A DNA stretch of 64,000 nucleotides from Sphaerisporangium corydalis (lineage in GTDB: Bacteria > Actinomycetota > Actinomycetes > Streptosporangiales > Streptosporangiaceae): assembly GCF_025506355.1 (NCBI RefSeq), contig NZ_JANZYP010000044.1:21488-85487 (forward strand), read 5' to 3'. Shown here piece after piece: positions 58,921-64,000 of this stretch. The translations under genes and the position numbers were made by a program. The notes beneath the pieces were generated by a model that saw nothing but the letters and a program-made list of their open reading frames with translations, searched no databases and was not told the origin of the DNA. The stretch's first letter is position 1. The number at the start of each line of letters is the position of its first letter.

Positions 58921-61409
58921 GCGCCGTCCGCGCCGCGCTGCGCATCTCCCGCCGCGCCGCGTGGCGTTCCCGGGGACGAAGCGCGCTCATCATGGTGATG
59001 ATCGGCCTGCCCGTCCTGGTGATCACGGCGATCCTCACCCTCTTCGAGACCATGACCGTCACTCCGCAGGAGGGACTGCCCGCCGAGATCGGCGCCGCCG
59101 AGGTCCGCCTCGTGCGGGTACCCAAAGGCACGGTGCTCCAGCAGCAGCCGAACGGGTCGAGCTGGGAGACCGGCGTCGACGGAACGGCCGCTCCCGAGCC
59201 CGGCGCGGCGGAGGTGGCGGCCCTGCTCGGACCGGGCACCCGGGTGATCCACCTCAGCACCGGCGTGCTCCGGCTGGGCACCGGACAGGTCGACGCGGTG
59301 GAGACCGACCTGCGCGATCCCCTCACCAGGGGGATGCTGACACTGAGCGAGGGCAGGTTCCCCGCCGCCCGCGAGGTCGCGGTGACACCCGCGTCCGGGC
59401 TTCGGCCCGGCGACCTCCTGCGGCCGTCCGGCGCGGCGCCGCTGACGGTGGTCGGCGTGGTCGACCACCCGAACCGGCCCTCGCTCCGCCAGGTCGTGGG
59501 TCCGGATCTGCCGCTGGTGCCCCTGGACGGCATCTGGTCGCCCAACCTGTACGGCCCCGGCTGGCTCGCCGGCACCGCCAGGCCCGTGTCCTGGGCCGAC
59601 GTGCCCGCGCTGAACAGGGCCGGTCTGTACGTCATCTCCCGCACGATGCTCGCCGACCCGGTCATGGCCCGCGCGTCGGCCCCCGGCGTCCAGGGCGTGG
59701 TCGGGATCGGCGCCATGGTGATCGTGGTGATGCTGGAGATCGTGCTGCTCGCCGGGCCCGCCTTCGCGGTCGGGCTCAGGAGGCGGCGCAGGGAACTGGC
59801 CGAGATCGCGGCGCAGGGCGGTTCCGCCGGGCACCTGCGGACGATCGTGCTGGCCGACGGGCTGGTCCTCGGCGGTGCCGCCACCGTCGTGGCGACGGTG
59901 CTGGGCATCGGCGCAGGAGTGCTGGGCGCGTCGGTCCTGGCGCGATGGGGAGGGCAGGTAGGCCCGCCGGGGGTGCCGTGGACGCCGGTCCTGTGCGTCG
60001 CCGCGCTGGGCCTGCTCACCGGGCTGGTGGCGGCGCTGGTACCCGCCGCGCAGGCGGCCAGGCAGAACACCGCGGCCGTGCTGGCCGGCCGCGCGCCCGC
60101 GCCGGCCGATCGGCCGGGATGGCCGCTGGCGGGGGCCGTGCTGGTGCTGGCCGGGCTGGGGGCGACGGTGGTCGCGCGCCGCCAGCCGGGCTCGGTGTGG
60201 GTGCTCGCCTCCGCGGTGCCGGTCTTGGTCGGGCTGGTGGCGCTGACGCCATGGCTGATCCGCCTCACGGGACGGCCGGCCGCGCGGCTGCGGCTCCCGC
60301 TGCGGGTGGCGGTCCGCGACGCGGTCCGCAACCGTTCACGGACGGCGAGCGCCGTGGCGGCCGTCATGGCGGTCACGGCCATGGTCGTGGCGATCGGCAT
60401 CGGCACCCAAAGCGAGTACATGGACCGGCGGAACGCCTACACCTCGGCGCGCCCGACCGGCATGCTGGCGATCTGGGGCGGCAAGATGGCCGACGCGACC
60501 TGGAACGGACTTCGCGCGGAGACGGCCCGGCGGTTGCCGGGCGTGCCGCTGGCCGCCGGCTACCAGGCGAACGACGCCAAGGGTCACCGCTACGCGTTGC
60601 GATACACCGTGCGATGGAACGGGACGCGCACGCGTCGCTCGGTGGCCATCGGCGACCAGACCCTCCTCAGGCTTTTGCAAGGGCGCCACGACCCGCGGGC
60701 GGCCGCGGCGCTGGCGAGCGGCAAGGCCGTGGTGTTCGACGCGGCCGCCGTGCGGGACGGCAAGCTGGCGCTGCGGGCGAGCTCCACGTCCGGCCCCCCG
60801 CGCAGGTTCGAGGTGCCCGCCGTGACGGCCACGCCCGCCGACGAGTACCAGGGCGGTGCCCTGCTGCCGCGCGCCCTGGTCGAACAGGCGGGTTTCTCCA
60901 CGGTGGAGCGCCAGCTCTACGCCATGTACCGGCCGCCGGCCGGCTCGACGTTGTCGGGCGATCTCCACAAGGTGGCCTCCCGCGTCACGGTCGCCTCCGA
61001 GGAGGGCTACCGCAACACGCCCGATCCCGGACTGTGGGGCTGGCTCGTCGGCGCCCTCGTCCTCGTCGTCGGCGGCACGCTGGCCGCCACCCGCCTGGCG
61101 GCCGCCGACATGCGGCCCGACCGGGCGACGATGGCGGCCATCGGCGCCCAGCCAGGGACCCTGCGGATGGTCGTGGCCGGGCAGGCCCTCTACATCTCCG
61201 GACTCGGCGCGCTGGTGGGGCTGGTCGCCGGAGCGGTCACGGGCGTGGCGCTGAGCAGGCCGATGACGACGCAGGGCGCCGGTGATCCCGCCACGTTCGC
61301 CATACCGTGGCCGTTCGTGGTCGCCGTCGTGGTCGGCCTGCCCGTTCTGGCGACCGTCGCGGCGCTGGTCACCCGGACCGTGCCGCCCCTTGCGCGCCGG
61401 CTCCTGTGA
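58917..61409 (+). CDS. FtsX/MacB-type ABC transporter permease
   Basis: An 830-residue permease with ten or so transmembrane segments, a large extracytoplasmic domain after the first helix (residues ~45-255) and a second before the last three helices (~515-710). It carries the FtsX core domain twice (LRRRRRELAEIAAQGGSAGHLR; DRATMAAIGAQPGTLRMVV). Such exporters move antimicrobial peptides, lipids or drugs by mechanotransmission. The substrate is unknown, and PadR control suggests a drug response. Confidence 0.93.
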   Translation: MSAVRAALRISRRAAWRSRGRSALIMVMIGLPVLVITAILTLFETMTVTPQEGLPAEIGAAEVRLVRVPKGTVLQQQPNGSSWETGVDGTAAPEPGAAEVAALLGPGTRVIHLSTGVLRLGTGQVDAVETDLRDPLTRGMLTLSEGRFPAAREVAVTPASGLRPGDLLRPSGAAPLTVVGVVDHPNRPSLRQVVGPDLPLVPLDGIWSPNLYGPGWLAGTARPVSWADVPALNRAGLYVISRTMLADPVMARASAPGVQGVVGIGAMVIVVMLEIVLLAGPAFAVGLRRRRRELAEIAAQGGSAGHLRTIVLADGLVLGGAATVVATVLGIGAGVLGASVLARWGGQVGPPGVPWTPVLCVAALGLLTGLVAALVPAAQAARQNTAAVLAGRAPAPADRPGWPLAGAVLVLAGLGATVVARRQPGSVWVLASAVPVLVGLVALTPWLIRLTGRPAARLRLPLRVAVRDAVRNRSRTASAVAAVMAVTAMVVAIGIGTQSEYMDRRNAYTSARPTGMLAIWGGKMADATWNGLRAETARRLPGVPLAAGYQANDAKGHRYALRYTVRWNGTRTRRSVAIGDQTLLRLLQGRHDPRAAAALASGKAVVFDAAAVRDGKLALRASSTSGPPRRFEVPAVTATPADEYQGGALLPRALVEQAGFSTVERQLYAMYRPPAGSTLSGDLHKVASRVTVASEEGYRNTPDPGLWGWLVGALVLVVGGTLAATRLAAADMRPDRATMAAIGAQPGTLRMVVAGQALYISGLGALVGLVAGAVTGVALSRPMTTQGAGDPATFAIPWPFVVAVVVGLPVLATVAALVTRTVPPLARRLL

Positions 61410-61462
61410 CGCCGACCCCGAATCGGTCCTGACCGCTCTAGGCCGCCCTGCAGTTGCCTGGG

Positions 61463-62122
61463 TCAGCCGTCGCCGTTCCCCGTCGGCTCGGGGGCGAAGT
61501 GCTGAACGGCGAACGCGACGGCCGCGGCGATGTCGTCGTCCCCGGTTCCCCAGGCGGCCTGGATCACCGCTCCCCAGGCGTGGCAGCCACGGGTGGCGAA
61601 GTCCCGCACCTCGGGCGCGTCCTGCCAGGTCACGGGGTCGAGGTCGGTGCCGCGCAGGAACAGGTCGAGGCCGAGCAGCGCCAGATCCCAGCCGCCGCCG
61701 ATCCCGATGGTGCCGCCGGGCCCGTAGGTGCGCACCAGCTCGTCGACGATCTCGGCGGGGGAGGCGTGCTCCAGCTCAAGGACGGTGCCGCCGTCGCCGC
61801 CGCGCGCGAGGCGGACCTCGACCTCGGTGACCATGCCCTCACCGAGGCCCCAGGTCACCTTGATCAGGTGGGGTTCCTCGCAGCGCAGGATCTCCCCACC
61901 GGCGTTGCCCTTGAGCTGGAACCTGCCGCCGGGCCGCAGGTCACCGTCGATCGGGGCCAGCCATCGGCCGATCCGGTCGGGCTCGGTGCAGGCGCTCCAC
62001 ACGTCCTCGATCGGGGCGTCGTAGGAACGGCGCAGCAGCAGCGACCGCCCGTCGCCGGTGGTGACCGGGTGGTCGCCGATCTCCCGGTGGGTGGCGTTGA
62101 TCTGGTCAACGATGTCGATCAC
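61463..62122 (-). CDS. SRPBCC/AHSA1-like START-fold protein
   Basis: A 219-residue START-fold protein (LLLRRSYDAPIEDVWSACTEPDRIGRWLAP; GGRFQLKGNAGGEIL; LELEHASP) with a long C-terminal helical region. The ligand is unknown. GTG at 62122 follows GAGGAAG at 6 bases. It lies 79 bp downstream of its ArsR gene in the same direction, a standard ArsR-SRPBCC pair, distantly related to that at 57 kb. Confidence 0.9.
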   Translation of the reverse strand: MIDIVDQINATHREIGDHPVTTGDGRSLLLRRSYDAPIEDVWSACTEPDRIGRWLAPIDGDLRPGGRFQLKGNAGGEILRCEEPHLIKVTWGLGEGMVTEVEVRLARGGDGGTVLELEHASPAEIVDELVRTYGPGGTIGIGGGWDLALLGLDLFLRGTDLDPVTWQDAPEVRDFATRGCHAWGAVIQAAWGTGDDDIAAAVAFAVQHFAPEPTGNGDG

Positions 62123-62201
62123 GTGTCTTCCTCGTTCGTCGTCGGAGGTGGCCGATCCGCGGCGCTGCGTCCCGGCGGTGTTCTCGTGCCGTGCCCGGCG
62201 T

Positions 62202-62516
62202 TCACGCCCGCCGCGTGAGTTCGGTGTCCAGCGCGTCCAGGCGCCGGGTCCAGAACCGGCGGAAGCGGTCCAGCCAGATGTCGACCTTCTGCAGGGGCGC
62301 CGGGTCGACGGCGTACAGGCGCCGGGAACCGTCCGAGCGGACGGTCGCGAACCCCGACTCCCGCAGCACCCGGAGGTGCCGCGACACCGCCGGCTGCGAG
62401 ATCCCGAACTCGGCCAGGATGGCCCCGCCGACCGCGCCGGCGGTCTGCTCGCCGTCGGCGAGCAGTTCCAGGATCCGGCGCCGCACCGGATCGCCCAGCA
62501 CATCGAAGGCCTGCAC
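62202..62516 (-). CDS. ArsR-family transcriptional regulator
   Basis: A 104-residue ArsR protein: winged helix FDVLGDPVRRRILELLADGEQTAGAVGGAI, EFGISQPAVSRHLRVLRESGFA, without metal-binding cysteines. GTG at 62516 is the start. Upstream, TTATATAA (62541-62548) stands out in GC-rich DNA and may be part of the promoter or operator. It controls the SRPBCC gene downstream. Confidence 0.91.
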   Translation of the reverse strand: MQAFDVLGDPVRRRILELLADGEQTAGAVGGAILAEFGISQPAVSRHLRVLRESGFATVRSDGSRRLYAVDPAPLQKVDIWLDRFRRFWTRRLDALDTELTRRA

Positions 62517-62572
62517 GGCACAGAGAATTTCACCAACGGGTTATATAAGTCAAGCCTGAAATAAGGCCGTGA

Positions 62573-64000
62573 CTAGAAGTCCATGTCGCCGCCGCCCGGC
62601 ATGGCCGGACCGGCCGGGGTCTTCTCGGGCTTCTCGGCGATGACGACCTCGGTGGTCAGGAACAGGGCGGCGATGGAGGCGGCGTTGCGCAGGGCCGAAC
62701 GCGTCACCTTGGCGGGGTCGATGATCCCCGCCGCGAACATGTCGACGTACTCCCCGGTCGCGGCGTCGAGGCCCTCGCCCGGCGCCAGGCCGCGGACCCG
62801 CTCGGCCACGACGCCGCCTTCGAGGCCGGCGTTGATCGCGATCTGCTTCAGCGGCTCCTCCAGGGCCTTCTTCACGATCGCGGCGCCGGTGGCCTCGTCG
62901 CCGGTCAATTCGAGCAGTTCGAACGCCTTGGCACCGGCCTGCAGCAGGGCCACGCCGCCGCCGGGGACGATGCCCTCCTCGACGGCCGCTTTCGCGTTGC
63001 GGACGGCGTCCTCGATGCGGTGCTTGCGCTCCTTGAGCTCGACCTCGGTCGCCGCGCCGGCCTTGATGACGGCGACGCCGCCGGCCAGCTTGGCGAGGCG
63101 CTCCTGGAGCTTCTCCCGGTCGTAGTCGGAGTCGGTGCGCTCGATCTCGGCGCGGATCTCGCCGACCCGGCCGGCGATCGCGAGGGCCTCGCCCGAGCCG
63201 TCGACGATCGTGGTCTCGTCGGAGGTCACCACGACCTTGCGGGCCCGGCCGAGCAGGTCCAGGGTGGCGGTCTCCAGCTTGAGGCCGACCTCCTCGGCGA
63301 TGACCTGGCCGCCGGTCAGGACGGCGATGTCGGCCAGCATGGCCTTGCGGCGATCGCCGAAGCCCGGCGCCTTGACCGCGACCGACCGGAAGACGCCCTT
63401 CATCTTGTTGACGATCAGCGTGGCCAGGGCCTCGCCCTCGACGTCCTCGGCGATGACCAGCAGCGGCCTGCCGGACTGCACGACCTTGTCGAGCAGGGGC
63501 ACCACCTCCCTGTTGGCGGACACCTTTCCACTCACGATCAGGATGTACGGGTCGTCCAGCACCGCCTCGAACCGGTCGGAGTCGGTGATGAACAGCGGGG
63601 CGATGTAACCCTTGTCGAAGCGCATGCCCTCGGTGAGCTCCAGCTCCAGGCCGAAGGTGTTGCTCTCCTCGACCGTGATGACGCCTTCCTTGCCGACCTT
63701 GTCCATGGCCTCGGCGATCATCTCGCCGATCTGGGTGTCGCCGGCGGAGATGGAGGCGGTCGAAGCGATCTGCTCCTTGGTCTCCACGTCCTTCGCGATC
63801 TTCGAGAGCTCCTCGCTGACGCGCTCGACGGCGGCCTCGATGCCCTTCTTCAAAGACATCGGGTTGGCGCCGGCGGCCACGTTGCGCAGGCCCTCGCGTA
63901 CCAGTGCCTGGGCCAGCACGGTCGCGGTGGTGGTGCCGTCACCCGCGACGTCATCGGTCTTCTTCGCGACCTCCTTGACGAGCTCGGCCCCGATCTTCTC
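62573..64000 (-). CDS. groEL: 60-kDa chaperonin GroEL (5' end outside window)
   Basis: The C-terminal 475 residues of a group I chaperonin; the frame remains open at the window edge, so the start lies to the right. Visible are the ATP-site motif [33 protein letters not shown], and the C-terminal ending [12 protein letters not shown]. The GGM/DMDF-like tail without a His run fits the main actinomycete GroEL2 type rather than GroEL1. It folds cytosolic proteins as a double ring. Any CIRCE/HrcA site would be outside the window. Confidence 0.97.
   Translation of the reverse strand, partial: EKIGAELVKEVAKKTDDVAGDGTTTATVLAQALVREGLRNVAAGANPMSLKKGIEAAVERVSEELSKIAKDVETKEQIASTASISAGDTQIGEMIAEAMDKVGKEGVITVEESNTFGLELELTEGMRFDKGYIAPLFITDSDRFEAVLDDPYILIVSGKVSANREVVPLLDKVVQSGRPLLVIAEDVEGEALATLIVNKMKGVFRSVAVKAPGFGDRRKAMLADIAVLTGGQVIAEEVGLKLETATLDLLGRARKVVVTSDETTIVDGSGEALAIAGRVGEIRAEIERTDSDYDREKLQERLAKLAGGVAVIKAGAATEVELKERKHRIEDAVRNAKAAVEEGIVPGGGVALLQAGAKAFELLELTGDEATGAAIVKKALEEPLKQIAINAGLEGGVVAERVRGLAPGEGLDAATGEYVDMFAAGIIDPAKVTRSALRNAASIAALFLTTEVVIAEKPEKTPAGPAMPGGGDMDF

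Overview
The window is GC-rich (roughly 70% or more), densely coded DNA with many GTG/TTG starts, 4-bp ATGA/GTGA gene overlaps and very many one-component regulators. This is typical of a filamentous actinomycete. Streptosporangiales-type genera (Nonomuraea, Actinomadura, Streptosporangium and relatives) fit best, but that placement is inference. Apart from a truncated groEL at the right edge and a trpBA pair, nothing is housekeeping. The region reads as accessory chromosome made of small modules, each a regulator next to one or a few redox, resistance or transport genes, with several broken genes between them.

Layout. 0-10 kb: GbsR, GntR plus membrane protein, an N-terminally truncated TetX-like monooxygenase beside a MarR gene, an ankyrin protein, an aldo/keto reductase, an EamA exporter with a hydrolase-methyltransferase fusion, LysR, and a branched-chain amino-acid dehydrogenase with its Lrp regulator. 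10-14 kb: a two-component system divergent from a VanY-like D,D-carboxypeptidase and a VanJ/StaP-like membrane phosphatase, suggesting a glycopeptide-resistance or cell-wall module without vanHAX. 14-20 kb: RidA/WYL, NmrA/TetR, AraC, a secreted I36-type protein, DUF1062 and GNAT. 20-23 kb: trpB-trpA-gntR, overlapping end to end, behind a perfect 16-bp palindrome. 23-30 kb: SDR, tautomerase, a methyltransferase pseudogene, a ComB-like phosphatase, a serine hydrolase, a Nudix pseudogene, EthD with a small ABM-like ORF, and LysR. 30-33 kb: TetR divergent from SDR, beta-propeller and Ig-like protein, an operon I cannot assign. 33-44 kb: erythromycin esterase/MerR, VOC, an ECF41-type sigma factor with its AhpD/CMD partner, DUF1479, a ROK fragment, TetR, SDR/NmrA/TetR, XRE and an aldo/keto reductase. 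44-53 kb: a rifamycin-resistance region, with rox and helR each preceded by a copy of a ~91-bp block carrying the 19-bp rifamycin-associated element (RAE). Two cytochrome P450s, TetR, MarR and a methyltransferase remnant lie between them. 53-62.5 kb: methyltransferases, an aldo/keto reductase, Rrf2/NmrA, SRPBCC/ArsR twice, and a PadR-ABC-FtsX exporter. 62.5-64 kb: groEL, running off the edge.

How parts work together. The best-supported functional unit is the RAE regulon: Rox inactivates rifamycins by oxidation and HelR dislodges them from RNA polymerase. The van-like block, the erythromycin-esterase family gene and the MacB-like exporter add to an antibiotic-defence flavour. Many regulators have clear inverted repeats in front of themselves or their neighbour, and these are listed. 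One 13-bp operator, GGAYAGSCTRTCC, occurs in front of a TetR gene at 39.5 kb and an aldo/keto reductase at 54.3 kb, suggesting control across 15 kb. No tRNA, rRNA, CRISPR array, insertion sequence or prophage was seen.
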